From Crocodylus rhombifer (lineage: Eukaryota > Chordata > Crocodylia > Crocodylidae), in NCBI GenBank assembly GCA_038503035.1, contig JAVSML010001154.1, positions 248,513-312,512 of the forward strand: 64,000 nucleotides of DNA. The letters run 5' to 3'. The translations under genes and the position numbers were made by a program. The notes beneath the pieces are model-generated. The model saw nothing but the letters and a program-made list of their open reading frames with translations. It did no database searches and had not been told where the DNA came from. Shown here one piece after another: positions 23,905 through 35,430 of this stretch (position 1 is its first letter; each line of letters begins with the position of its first letter).

Positions 23905-26464
23905 CCATAGAAATGATAGTAGGAGACAGACTCTAGGATCTGTATGGCTCTCACTATTAAAGCTTGTGCTTCACAGTTACTAATGGGTTTTGTCCTTCCC
24001 TTACCAATATGAGACAAGGATGTGACTTACACATGGAGAACTGAAGCATGACTTTTTCTAAGATGATACAAGATGTCTGTGACTTGAGGCAGTTTGAACC
24101 TAATTCTGGTATCTTATTAAGCCATCCTGTATTGGGCTTGTAATATACCATCTCTCTCTTTGTTATAGTTTTGTCTTGATCTACTAGACTACGGGAAGAG
24201 ATGTCTCATTCTGTTTCATAATTGTGCTTTATTAGATGGCTTGGAACTCCAGTGTTTATACATTTGCCAACATCTAACTTATCCCTTTTTAAGTTTCTAA
24301 TATAACTTCCACTAGAAGTGAAATTGTTTTCATAAGATATATTTAAAAATTTCAATATTTTAATTATTGTCAGCCTCATAGTTGGTTTAGTGACCTTGCT
24401 CTTTTTTTTGTATGATGGGCCAAGCAGGAGTGAAGTAAGTCTTCACTAGACTTCTCAAAATTTTGGATCGGTTATTGGAAGCCCTGTTTCCCTAGGGTTA
24501 GTAATGATAGCTGTTGTAATTCTTTGCGTGTTTATGCAAGTAAAGCTATAGAATGCTAATCTTGTCTTCAATTTCATAACATGCTTGTAGTTGCTCTATT
24601 TTACTTGAAACTTCCACCGCTGTGCTTCTAGAGCATTTGGTTAAGGTGATCATAGAACAAGTGAAATTTTTCTCCCAAATGAACCAGGAAGGAAGTTTTC
24701 TTACTCTTCTGCCTAGCGCTTTGTTTCCCTGATGTATGACCATTACCACATGTACCTTCCTCTGATACTTTGCAGGCATAGCTTTGCAAGTAGCCATCTA
24801 CTGTTTACTTCAGTGGAGGTGGACCTTTTTACAGTTGATTAAATTTGGCCATATCTACAGTAATTAAGGTGTACAGTTAAAAACAGATTATACATTAATC
24901 TAAAATTGTATTCTTTAGCTTCTTGGGAAGATGGTGCAACTCTTCCCTCCCCCCAAACCCTTAGGTTGATGGAGTGGGGAAAGGACTCCTAAAATCCCAC
25001 TTAGTGTTAAGTACTGAATTGACTTTTCTCTGAAGTCAATGATAAGTAAATGGTGAACTGTTTTAAAAATCCCTACCTCCTGTTGGATATTACTTATCAA
25101 ATATAGAAATGTAATGTCTTCTAACTGCACATTTTTTCATCTTTACTGTGCTCTTTGTATATCCATCCTATAGGTACTTGTAGAGCTAAAATGAGGTGGC
25201 TGCTCAAAGTGACTTTAACCTTGTATAAAATAGGTATATCACTAAGGTTATTGGGGGAGAGAAAGGAAGGTGTATCCTTTTTTTCCCCAGATGCTAGATA
25301 CTGCCTGTTTTGATCATTCTACCTCCATTATGTGTCTGACATTAATTCTTGTCAAGAATGCCGAGGCTCTTGTTTAGGCCCCCTAGTATCTCATGACTAG
25401 ACTATTGTAATCTCTTCCTCTTGCCTTGATGATAGTTTACCTTGTCCCTTCAATCTGTTCAAAATGCTGCTAATGAGAGAGGTTTTTTCTGGCTCACCAC
25501 ACCAAATAAAACATTGATACAGAAGGTTAGTAAACTTTTATTTTTAAGTAGAAGGACAGCATCATCTTTTGTTGTAGCTGCTGGAACTTGTAATTATTGT
25601 TCAAAGATTATCATAAGTTCATGTGGCAGACAGCTCTGTTACTTAGGTTTTCCCCTTAGGTTTCCTGCTATGAACAGAAATTTCCCAGAAGCTCAGTCTG
25701 TTAGAATAGATGTTTTCATTTACTCTTAACTATAATCTTTAAAGTAGTATTTCATCAGGACTTCTCATTCATTTTGCTGACTAGGCCAAACAAATGCTAC
25801 GAGGGCTGAATTCATGTGCTAAATAGATTTTACTTCATAGTCTGATAATTTAAACAAATTGGCAGGCTGATGTAAATAAGAAGGAAGAAAATCCAGCAAA
25901 AAATTAGGCCCATGTCTATTCAAGTCAAGAAACATTTTCCCCCATTCAATTCATTGAAAATATTTCATTACGTTTGAAAGTTACTTTTAAATCTATTTGG
26001 CATCAATTGTCCCCCCCGCTCCCCCCCTTTTTTTTAAATTGCCCCATTCTAACCAGATCCTTCATTTGGGTATAAAATATAAAGGAATGGGGAAGGTAAA
26101 AAGTGAATGAAGTGGAAGCAAACATGCAGTACGAGAGGAGTAAACAGTGGATACTGAATTCACAGGTTTGGCAGGGAGAGAGATGGATGGCTAGACTCTT
26201 CTTCTGTACTGGCTTTGTACTTAGCCTCTTTCTAAAAGGGCATCTTAGGCATAAGAGTTTTCTGCTAAATTAAAAGCTTGAGATTACTTTGATTTACCTT
26301 AATTGTTATGAAGCTAAACTACAACTTACAGCTGGAGCAGAACAGCACTAGAGCAGGCTAAAGCTGATTAAGCCAGCAGATCTGACATCTGCTAAATGCT
26401 AAGCACAGTGTGTCCGGTGAAGCCCTGTTTTGTGGTATCCCATCACTAAACATAGATTTAATAG
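23905..26464. other. intron 1, nothing recognised
   Basis: AT-rich sequence with mixed C and T runs near 26012-26036. No exon-like or repeat-like signal was recognised. Confidence 0.5.
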
Positions 26465-26465
26465 A

Positions 26466-26620
26466 AATTAAAGCCAGAAAGGCATCCTTAGATCATCTGA
26501 TCTGACCATCTGCATATTTTGGGCCATTAAGTATCACAGTATCCTAGAACAAGCCCGAGGCCTTTAGTTGGATCAAATGTTTCAGTCTTTAAATTAAGTG
26601 TGCATCACTGAAATAATTCA
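26466..26620 (-). mobile_element. CR1 LINE 3' fragment, old
   Basis: The segment AAAGCCAGAAAGGCATCCTT followed by ATCATCTGATCTGACCATC matches the complement of a CR1 3' tail (GTCAGATGATC followed by TCCTTTCTGGC). It is short and diverged. Confidence 0.55.
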
Positions 26621-26712
26621 TAAACCTTAAAAATAATCATATAGGACTTAATAAGGGGTGTGGGTGGGTGGGTATATGCCCTTCTTTCACTGGTAACATT
26701 GAAAAACACACA

Positions 26713-27053
26713 GACTGCTTGTAGACATTTAAAAAAAAAAAAAACCGAAAAAAACTCTAGCACTTTACTTTAGATTCTGTGCACTTCCAGGCCAAGCCCA
26801 GCACATGCCCAGAGGAGGCAACTCATTAGTTGTACCCGGCTCGCCAGATGTTTGTATAGATCTGGCGCTTTAATGGGTTTTTGTTGGCGTTTTTATCAAA
26901 TAAGATTGAATTGGCTTTAGATAAAATCGCCAAAAAGCCCTGCTGAAGCGTTTGATCTGTACTTTGACCCAGCTCCACAGCATCTGTAATGCAGTGCTGC
27001 TTCCAGTAAAGCATGTTTTTGTTTGTTTTGTTTTTAACATCTGTAAACGGCCT
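26713..27053 (+). mobile_element. TIR element family 3, copy 1
   Basis: The outer inverted repeat pairs GACTGCTTGTAGACATTTAA on the left with the complement of TTTTTAACATCTGTAAACGG on the right. Inside it, a CTTTACTTTAGA end faces CCAGTAAAGCATG. The interior shares landmarks with the copy at about 35110-35430 in the same order: AAGCCCAGCACATGCCCAGA, CGCCAAAAAGCCCTGCTGAA, CTGCTTCCAGTAAAGCATG. No coding capacity. The superfamily is unknown. Confidence 0.65.
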
Positions 27054-27770
27054 TAGTGACCACATGTGAAATAGTGAAGCATCAAACTTGGTAACCTAGG
27101 GCCAGCGTTCCCTTTAAGGAGTAGCGGTCCATGAGTGTGCTGTGGGACACTTGCTGAAGGCAGGCAGTGGGGCTTGCGGGCTAGGGGCTGGGGCCTGGCG
27201 TGGGCTCTGCTGGTTCTGGGGAAGTGCTCCACTCCCCAGCCCTGATGCCATGAGCAGTTCTCTGGAGCCGGCAGAGCCTCACTTGGGGCAGGCAGCAGCT
27301 CCTCCCCGAGGTGAGGCAAGGTAGGGATGGAGGCTGGGGCTGGCGCAGGCTCCAGTGGCTCCACTCTCCAGCCCTGATGCCATGTACCTCCTTGCTCCCT
27401 GAGGGCGAGCGGGGGAACAGAGCAAGTGCCTGGAGCCAGCGGAGCCCGCGCTAGGCTCCTGCCTCTGCCTCACCTCTTGGAGGAATTTGCCATCATGTGT
27501 CCCACGCTGCAGCCCAGCTCCTATTCCAGCAGACGCGTGGCCTAAAAAAGTTTGTGCACGACCAGCCTTTTACTTGTGCGCAGCTGCCCAACCAGGCATG
27601 GGCTCTGAGCTCCTGCCAGCCCTGTGTTCCCTGCCCCTGCCCAGCTGCAGCTCCTGCCCCCACTGCTTCCCTGTCTGCTGCCTGGAGGAAGCGCCATAAA
27701 ATATCCTTCTCAGATTTTGGCAAAGCATGAAACCAAGGAAAAGGAATAAAAAATCCAGTTTACTTTTGGA
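27054..27770. other. GC-rich block with 132-bp tandem duplication
   Basis: Around 27187-27383 a segment ending CCAGCCCTGATGCCATG occurs twice, 132 bp apart (27234-27251 and 27366-27383), preceded each time by CTGGGGC(C)TGGCG and GCTCCACTC-like sequence. This is a diverged tandem duplication. The block is GC-rich and has several short frames on both strands without family resemblance. Confidence 0.5.
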
Positions 27771-27771
27771 A

Positions 27772-27915
27772 TTTCATAGATTTCATAGACATTAGGGCTG
27801 GAAGGGACCTTGGGAGATCATCGAGTCCAGCCCCCTGCCCAAAGGGCAGGAAGTCAGCTGGGGTCACAGGATCCCAGCAAGATAAGCATCCAATTTGTTC
27901 TCTTCAACCAGACAC
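27772..27915 (-). mobile_element. CR1 LINE 3' end
   Basis: TTTCATAGATTTCATAGACA, the CR1 end repeat, is followed by AGGGCTGGAAGGGACCTTGG and ATCGAGTCCAGCCCCCTGCC, the complement of a CR1 tail. Confidence 0.9.
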
Positions 27916-29632
27916 AGAGCAAGGAAACTCTGATTTAATTAAAAGTCCGGGTCGGGTCATTTTATCTAACAAGGTTCAGCTGTTATCTAGTTTTCCTAGC
28001 TGTTCCCCATCTTCAACTGAGGAAGAATACTTTGCTTTGACTTTTGGGGACCTGCCTTATGTCGTATTTTCTGCTACATCCAACAGTAATTAATGTGCTA
28101 CCTTGATGGTATTTTTATTTAGATACTATAGCTAAGAAATTAAGAAAAGATGGCATTTAAAAATGGGCTTGGCAGAAATGGGGGATGGAAAATTTTCTGA
28201 AAAACTTTCCAGTGCTGTATTTTTCTGTGGGATGTTTTCCCTTTCTAAAAAATAATTGTATCATAAAATTCATTAGTAAAAATGAATGGATGCCAATAAA
28301 ATATTAGGCAAACTTGGCAGTTTCAGAGTTGTAATTTAATGTTTTTCAGGTGATTCTCCCTAAGAAGTGTGTGAGAGTACATGTATGTCCTCCTGATTTG
28401 TAAACAGGAGGGTAAATACACTCGCATAATAATCCAAACCAAAAATCAAGTTATGAATTTACCTAATTGGCTGGCTGTACAGGTCAAATCAAAAACAGAG
28501 CACAGCATATCATGTACAGTTCTTTGGGTGTGCTAAAATTAATGTATCAACAGTTTTCAGTACCTTCAGGGTTTTTTTCCTTATATTTTAAGTAAACAAT
28601 GTATGGTAAGTGCATGCTATTGTGTATTGTCCTTAAATTTTTTACAAGTATTCCAATAAAAATATCTTCTTTCCACATAAAGCTCTTGAATTTCTTTGAC
28701 TATAACATTTAAACAACAATAAGTGTGCTATATTTAATTTTTTTCCTAATCAAATATTTTAGTCCAAATACTTGTGGCTATTGGAACATAAAATTTTAAC
28801 ATGGGGGTCCCTTTTCATTTTTGTTACTAAATGCAAGTCAAATAAACATGCTAAATCAGATCCTACCTTATTCAGGGCATTGGAAAATGTTCCAAAAAAT
28901 TTTAAGATTCAAAATTTTTCCTGAAAACTCGCATCTCTGGCACTTAGCACTGACAGTTGATGTCTTTCAGCCCCACAAATTCCTTAATTGGTTAGACTAC
29001 AGACTGTTGAAAAAACCGAGATACTCTTTCTTGCCTCAGAAATCAAGGGACGGATGACTTGGTCAATTGTAGGTAATTCCTAAAGGAGTAGCTCTATGCA
29101 ATAGACAGGCCAGAAATACCCCATACCCCAAAAATTCCAAGGAAAAATTGGATTTCTCTATTTTAAACACTTCTTTTACTTTCCTAACTCTTCTTACTAT
29201 TCTCTTTTAAAATTTGACAACAGATAGAATAAGCCTTCTGTCCAGTCTTTCTCAGCACTTGATCATCCTGTCTTCCCCTTCTGTAGTTGCTGTGCTCCAC
29301 TTCCTTTGGAGGAACTTCTGCATGTCCCTGGCACTTATCACTCTTGAGCACACCCAGCCCACCTACTCTCCCACTTGCACATACCACCCAGCGGTGAAGC
29401 CACTTGGGCGGTGCTGGGCTCCAGTGTACTTGAACGCACCCATGGGGGTACCCCTGGAGTAGCTGCTGCATTTCAAAGTATAGTTTGTGCAGGTGGTAGT
29501 ATTGAGGACACAGACAGACATGCCCATAATTGTTTATGGTGGTCTTGCAAACCCTGTTATATTCTGGGGGATTCGTGGGATGCCATGCATGCTTTCCCAA
29601 GTTTGTTTTAGTGGTATGGGGTGGGTGGGTGT
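27916..29632. other. intron 1, nothing recognised
   Basis: AT-rich sequence. A minus-strand 157-codon frame (29657-29184) and a plus frame (29214-29462) overlap each other with no family resemblance. Confidence 0.5.
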
Positions 29633-30135
29633 GTGTGTAGTCTCTACAGCTCAGCAAATGTTTAGGAGCAGGCTAGGTGGGGATGATCCTGCCTTGAGTA
29701 GGAGACTGGACTGCGTGATCTTGTGAGATTCCTTCTAGCCCTGCTTTCCTGTGATCCTATAAAACTGGCCATGACTGTTTTGACAGTTGTTTTGGATTAC
29801 TAGTACCCATGTCCACTTGCACATACATGATACTACTTGACAGACTGTCTACTTGAGCAGATGTTCTGAACATCCATGTTCCAAACCAGAAAACTGAGAC
29901 GCATCAACTTATTTTCATTTTTAAATGAAAATGAATCTCTGATCTCCAGGTGTTTATTTTTGCAGGTGACAAATTCTGGATGCATTGATTACTCACTCTT
30001 GCTAAAGCAGTCTGGACTGTTCTTACCTAGAGCTCATCTGGGCAAATCATCCTCCTGTGTGAGGTCACGCTGTGGGTTTTCTTCCTGTCCACTGTAACAA
30101 ATTCCAGCCTCATTCTAAACTTCAAAGGTCATCTT

Positions 30136-30163
30136 AGCAGACAGAGATCAGTGTCAGAAGTCT
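30136..30163. other. 28-bp micro-inverted block (arm 1 version)
   Basis: The block starts AGCAGACAGAGATC and ends CAGAAGTCT, between GGTCATCTT and ATTCTCTC. In arm 2, read in arm 1 orientation, the same flanks enclose the exact reverse complement. The block ends in TAG and CTA together with the neighbouring bases, a short inverted match that could have guided the flip. Confidence 0.9.
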
Positions 30164-30513
30164 ATTCTCTCTCTTTCCCCACTCCTTCCACAAACCCTAA
30201 ATTTTTATTCTTCTTTGGCTTAGTTTCACACATTGGATGTGGTCAGAGCCTTGTGTCCTTTTTAACTTTGCAAGAGCTACATCAAGACTATTTACATTTA
30301 CAGAATAGCTAATTCCTAAACCTCTTCTCTAACTGGGTTTAGATTGCATGCCTGCTATATATTTTTCTAAGGAAGATATCCTACAGACATCAGGTATCTG
30401 ATGTAATCCTAGAAGGATTCTGCTGCCTCTTTGAACAACTGAGATTTGCAGGGTGGCAACACAGACTTCCATCTATATCTTCTACTATCTAATATGCCTC
30501 TGTATGTGTCTTT

Positions 30514-30535
30514 ATTCAAGTTTGCATCTAATCTT
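30514..30535. other. 22-bp micro-inverted block (arm 1 version)
   Basis: The block starts ATTCAAGTTTGC and ends TAATCTT, between GTGTCTTT and AGAGTTGTCC. In arm 2 the matching flanks (GCGTCTTT and ACAGTTGTCC in the same reading direction) enclose its reverse complement with one mismatch (21 of 22). Confidence 0.85.
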
Positions 30536-30565
30536 AGAGTTGTCCACAAACTGTTTAATTAGGAC

Positions 30566-33317
30566 TCTGCTTTATTGCCTCCACGTACTGGATACTGCTT
30601 GCTAGTTGCAAACAGTGGAATCTGTATGGACAATCACACTAAGGAACGAACAAATTATCTGCTTTTCCATCCAGATACCTAACCCACCATCCATCTCTAA
30701 GTAGGAATGCTAACAAGGAGGACCTTTTTTTTGGGGGTAAAGAATCTGCAAATCTGGGGAGTCCTCCACTCGTACTGTCAGCTATGTTGGTTTCCAGGCA
30801 CTTAAAGGGACAAATGTAATAGATACTTGTTCAAAAGTATTCAGTTTCATAGGTGAGAATCTCTTACGCATCAAGAGTGATCTTAAGTTTTTAACAATAT
30901 TTTGGTGAACCAGATTTTTTTTTTTAAAACTTGTTAATAGCAGTTGATTCCTCCGTGGCATCCTGCTTATCAGATATGACTATATGGAGAGTTCTTTATT
31001 GTAATGGATCTATGGCATGCTATTTAACGTACCCATCTCTTTAATACATTTGTTTAAAAATCATTTGAGTACTGACGCAAATTACAATGAGTAGTATTAA
31101 GTAGCCTTTAATATTTTGGCCAATGTGTATTTACTTTTACTAGCTGCTTCATTTTCAATTAATTATATGCTTCTTAGGAAGGAAAAAAATCCTGTTCTAA
31201 AAATCAGAGGGGATAAAGCTTTTAACCACACCCTCTTGTATTATGTTATCAGGTCATGGAAGGTAAGCAGAGCAGACCCTTTATAGGATTGGATGGAAAA
31301 CATCCAAGAAGACCTTGGTGCTACAGGAAGTAGCATTGCTGATTCAGTAGATGGCACTCTTTCCTCAGGTTTACTATTAATGCTCACTAAAATTCCATGC
31401 CAGTTTTTGTACGAATGAGATTTTAAACTTTATATCCTAGCCAAATTCAGGTTTCCTTAACCTCCTTCCTAGTCATGCCAAATACAATAACTCCTTGATT
31501 CATAATTACTGCTCTTTTGGATGGATAATGCATATATATTTTTTTTTAAAGTGTGTGGAGGGGGGGGGGAATTCAACACCCTAAACCTCTAAATTGGGAA
31601 TTGTAAACATCAGTTTAAAATAATTGTGAATGAGATTGGTCATTCTGATGGAAATTTGATTGAAAGCCTTTAAGCAATAACAAAGGGATAACTTATGCAC
31701 TTGGGAGGAAGTGTCCAGTGAAGTATGTGAGGGAACTGTATTGGGTCTGGTGTTAGTTAGTCTTCACTTCTATAGCATTAAAGATGAGATCAATTAAACT
31801 TGTAGAGGTTCTTAATTTTTGTGGGACAGAATCAACCCATCTCCCTCTTTCACTGGACAGCGTGCAGAACTAGCGGAGTGGAGTACACAGCCATGAGGAT
31901 GGGCTTAAGTGATGCAATAACACATCTTAATAATTTGTAAGATGTTGTAAATGAACAAAGATCTAGACCACCGGTGCTGTCCTAATATATTAGACCAGTG
32001 CTCTGTTTACGTCAATGTCTTTACAATACCAGATGCTGTAATGGTAAGCACAAAGAGAAACACTTCAGAAAAAAGTTTATAGAATATCTTCCTTCTGGGA
32101 GCATTTCCTCCTAAACTTGGCTAGTTATACTTGCACCCTAAAGCATGAGGATTCATATGCTTTCCAAAACTTTAAAGCATCTAGTACTATACCCACATGT
32201 ACTTGTTGCTCAGATCTCCCTGAATTTTGGTAGCTCTTAATCTCAATGAAATGCTGTTAAAATGAGCACATTGGCATACTACTGTGCATTGAGAACATTT
32301 TAGATGCAAAAATAAGGAGTAATGGATTAATTTCTGGAAAAATGTAGAGAACCCAAACCAAAATGTTTGGTAGCAGGGAGCAAAGTACAAAAAGAGTGCT
32401 AAGAGTTCTAATAAGCAGACCTTGTAGTCTTTGACAAAAAGCATATCCACAACTTTGGGCTGCATATGCAAAGGTCTCATGTTATATAATGATACATGTT
32501 TGGCTCTATAGCTATACTAATGATACTGGGCCATGAAGACAATATTAAAGAACTGAAAATGATTTAATGGGTTTGAACAAGTTCTAAGGAAAGTTGGCTG
32601 ATTTAAACAGTGACTGGGCTAAGGAGCATCAGGATGATGTAATCAGCATTTTACATATCACTTTTAAAAGAATCTTCCCTCACATTTTACAGCCTTAAGA
32701 ATTGTACTGGTCAGCAGGCTCAGGGCTGCTTCCAGAAAGTTTGTCAGTTAGCTGTACTGACAACTAAAGCAGCAAAATTTCTTCAGTGTGAATGTTTTGT
32801 TTTATTAATTATAGTGTATTCTGGATCCTGAGGTGGATAAGCTGTACCAGCAGTCAGTGTCCTTTAGCAAGCTGCAGGCTGGCTCTGGTCCGACACAAGC
32901 CGGGTGGCTTTTAGCAGTGCATTGGAGGTGGGGACTTTCCCTGCATGGGCACAGGAATCAGGCAGCTGGGGGCTGTATCTCCACTGCTGCCACTTGCTGC
33001 CCCCCAGCTCCCTTGCTGGGGTATGAACGTAGCTTCCAGTCTCTGGGGAGCTAGGCCCCGGAGCTGCACAGTATCCATAGAGCCCCAGCCCTGGGGCAGC
33101 TCCCAGCTGTCAGGAAGCTGAGCTGAGACCAAGCCACAGCTAGCAAGGATGACAAGAAAAATCAAGTTGAGCACTATGACCTCCTGAATGAGGGAGTTGA
33201 AAACCTACAAGTAATGAGTCTCATGTGATTGCATGTTTGTCACCTCTGTCATGCCTGTCTATAGCTTGCATAAAATACTGCACATTCAAGCTACTCACTT
33301 TTCCCTATAGAATATGC
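30566..33317. other. intron 1, no gene; one GC-rich patch
   Basis: Mostly AT-rich with no recognised feature; a G run is near 31558-31569. A GC-rich patch at about 32830-33130 has overlapping short frames on both strands (for example 33174-32911 minus) and is probably repeat-derived, but I could not define its ends. Confidence 0.5.
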
Positions 33318-33631
33318 CAGGGGTTGTCAGCTGGGGGTAGATACACCCAGAGGTACTTGGGAAGGCCCTAGGGGGTACGTATGGGTGGGTAGGGAAGGAG
33401 TGTTGCCACCCACCACCCCATGCTGCTGTCTCCCAGGAGTAGGGCCTGGGTGGGGTGAGGGCAGCAGCTCCCTGTTGCAGGCCACACAGGCACTGCCTGG
33501 CTGGTCAGATGCAGGGGGGTGGGGAAAACTTGTGTGCTGCTGCCATCCACCACACTACCTCCACTCTGTGTTCAGCTGCATGCCACCTGACCGCCAGAGG
33601 TACGCTTATTAAAAAGGTTGAAAACCCCCAG
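33318..33631 (+). mobile_element. small hAT-like element (probable)
   Basis: The left end CAGGGGTTGTCAGCTGGGGG and the right end (complement of GGTTGAAAACCCCCAG) form a terminal inverted repeat of about 14-16 bp with mismatches. Flanks AATATGC and AGTATGC are similar and could be an eroded 8-bp duplication. The GC-rich interior has no transposase. Confidence 0.6.
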
Positions 33632-33840
33632 AGTATGCTATAGCTTAGGGAAAGGGGCTCTTAGCTGAGAACCAAGAGACTGTTCTTTGGTTCTGTGTAT
33701 ACCCCCTGTTACTTTTGGTGTCCATACTGAGATGTGGTTGACTAAGGCTGCCTACTACAACAACCCCATATGATTGATATATTTATAAAATGTAAGATTA
33801 TTTCACTGGCCCCTGACGGGTATTAATGACACAATGAAAT
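33632..33840. other. intron 1 spacer
   Basis: Nothing recognised. Confidence 0.5.
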
Positions 33841-33844
33841 CTAG

Positions 33845-34133
33845 TGCAGATCTCAACAATTGCACTTCCTGCCATGCACACCTGCTTGGCAGGAGGCACG
33901 ACTGTGGGGTCCTGCATTCAATCCTATTACACCATATTGCTGGTGCAGGGGGAGCCTGATCCTGGGCTTCCCTTGCACAGACAAGTAGCGGACTTGGCTC
34001 CCAGCCACTGGAGGGCATCATGCGCCCACACCTGGGAGCTTTGTCAGCTGATCAGAGATCCAGAGTAGGGGCGCTGGACCGAATGACTTCATGAGATCCC
34101 TTCCAGCCCTAAACTTATGTGAATCTGTGGAAG
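33845..34133 (+). mobile_element. CR1 LINE 3' end
   Basis: The clear part is 34060-34133: GGGGCGCTGGACCGAATGAC then ATGAGATCCCTTCCAGCCCT and the terminal CTTATGTGAATCTGTG, a sense CR1 tail. Sequence back to about 33845 is plausibly the same element but less certain. A 74-codon plus frame here is incidental. Confidence 0.7.
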
Positions 34134-34909
34134 AGAACACCACATGCTTTCATTAGTTGATCAGGGCTTCCAGCTGGGGAGCATACCATGCAATTTATCT
34201 TCAGCCTTATTTGGGGAGGGGGGAACCTAGAAAGAACACATTCTGCTGGGTGGTATATTGACATCTGCTTTGAGTCATTAGCAGATGGGGACCTTTAGAC
34301 TCTCTTCATGGATTTCTAACACTTTGAACTAATGAAGTAACTGATGGTTGTGGTAAGTTGTGATCCTCTGTGCCCCAGCACTAGAGGACAGATGAGACTT
34401 GCAAATAGGTTTTAGTTATTGTTGATAGAGGAATTGTGGGCCCCATTCCAGGCTAGGGATTGTACTGTTGTGTACACAGGCTTTTTCTGGTGCTTCACGT
34501 TCAATCTGGCCAAGTCCAGTCTCTTCCCAGCTCTAGCTCCTTCTCATGCTTTTCTATCATGCTCCATTCTGTTAACCTTTTAACACACTTTTGTTGTTTA
34601 TCTTTCCCTATCCAATTTCTCTCTTCCTGTCCACCCTTCCCATCTGCACTTCTCCCAAAAACAGAATTCAGGCACCTGGCAAGCAAGCATATGTGGGAAG
34701 GTGTCCTAGGTAAAGAGAGTTTGGTTACTAGGACTTTTAAGCCTGTCTTTCAAGAGCACTATAAATATTAGCAAACATACAGACCCTCATTAGCTTTGCA
34801 TAAAATATTGCACATGGAGCTGATAAGAGAACGAATTGAAAGTGATTTCTTTGGTGTCTTCCTATATTAATGGTCATACTACCAATATTTTCAACTTATT
34901 TTTCTAAGC
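34134..34909. other. intron 1, nothing recognised
   Basis: The 103-codon plus frame at 34460-34771 lacks recognisable motifs and is paralleled by a minus frame, so I do not call a gene. Confidence 0.5.
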
Positions 34910-35073
34910 CAGTGGTTTTCAACCTTTTTTCATTTGCCAACCCTTAACAAAATTGCAAATGGACTTGTGGAGCCCTTTGAATTATAAGTGTGGGTATTCA
35001 CATACTTTTGATCATAGTCATTCTTCATGGACCCCTTGGACATAGTCTGTGGACCCCAGGTTGAAAACTACTC
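34910..35073. mobile_element. small hAT element (MITE)
   Basis: The ends CAGTGGTTTTCAACC and the complement of GGTTGAAAACTACTC are a typical hAT-type terminal inverted repeat. Flanks TTCTAAGC (34902-34909) and TTGTAAGG (35074-35081) match at 6 of 8 positions, as expected of an old 8-bp target duplication. The element is 164 bp and non-coding. Confidence 0.8.
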
Positions 35074-35109
35074 TTGTAAGGGATTGTCTATGTGGGAGGT
35101 CTTTGCACA

Positions 35110-35377
35110 AAACCAAAAAACAAACCCGATGCTTTACTTTAAACTCAGTATGGTCCCATGACAAGCCCAGCACATGCCCAGAAGAGGCAGTGCATTAGTT
35201 GGATCTGGCTTGCGCAACATTTGTATATATTGGATGCTTTAGTGGCTGATTTTGAATCAGCTTTAGATTAAAGTGCCAAAAAGCCCTGCTGAAGCATCTG
35301 ATCTATAAAGCTGTGGACCCAGGTCAAACTAACGTGCTGCTGCTTCCAGTAAAGCATAGGGGTTGGGGTTTTTGTTT

Positions 35378-35414
<37 letters not shown>

Positions 35415-35430
35415 ATCTGTAGGCAGTTTC
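35110..35430 (+). mobile_element. TIR element family 3, copy 2
   Basis: Second copy of the element at 26713. A perfect 10-bp inner inverted repeat, ATGCTTTACT (35129-35138) and AGTAAAGCAT (35348-35357), is flanked by A-rich sequence on the left and the complementary T-rich sequence on the right. A 31-base T run (35380-35410) has expanded in the right end. The right outer end reads AAACATCTGTAGGCAGTTTC. The left limit is uncertain. Confidence 0.65.

Larger units (their letters stand above)
29633..30565 (+). repeat. inverted duplication flanking HOMER1 exon 2, arm 1
   Basis: This block of about 933 bp is repeated in opposite orientation at 45115-46055. It begins with GTGTAGTCTCTACAGCTCAG, includes a CR1 3' end (about 29655-29763, sense, with GATTCCTTCTAGCCCTGC), and continues well beyond the CR1 end into sequence I cannot assign. 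Between 29763 and 30135 I count only three substitutions and two short indels against the other arm. From 30164 onward there are many more differences. Two internal blocks, 30136-30163 and 30514-30535, have the reverse orientation relative to their context in arm 2. A 73-codon open frame (29876-30097) is shared with arm 2, differing by one residue, but shows no family resemblance. Confidence 0.9.

Noticed and set aside
29876..30097. 73-codon frame conserved in both inverted arms as a possible gene
   Set aside because: Conservation is explained by near identity of the arms; no start context, splice signals or family resemblance.
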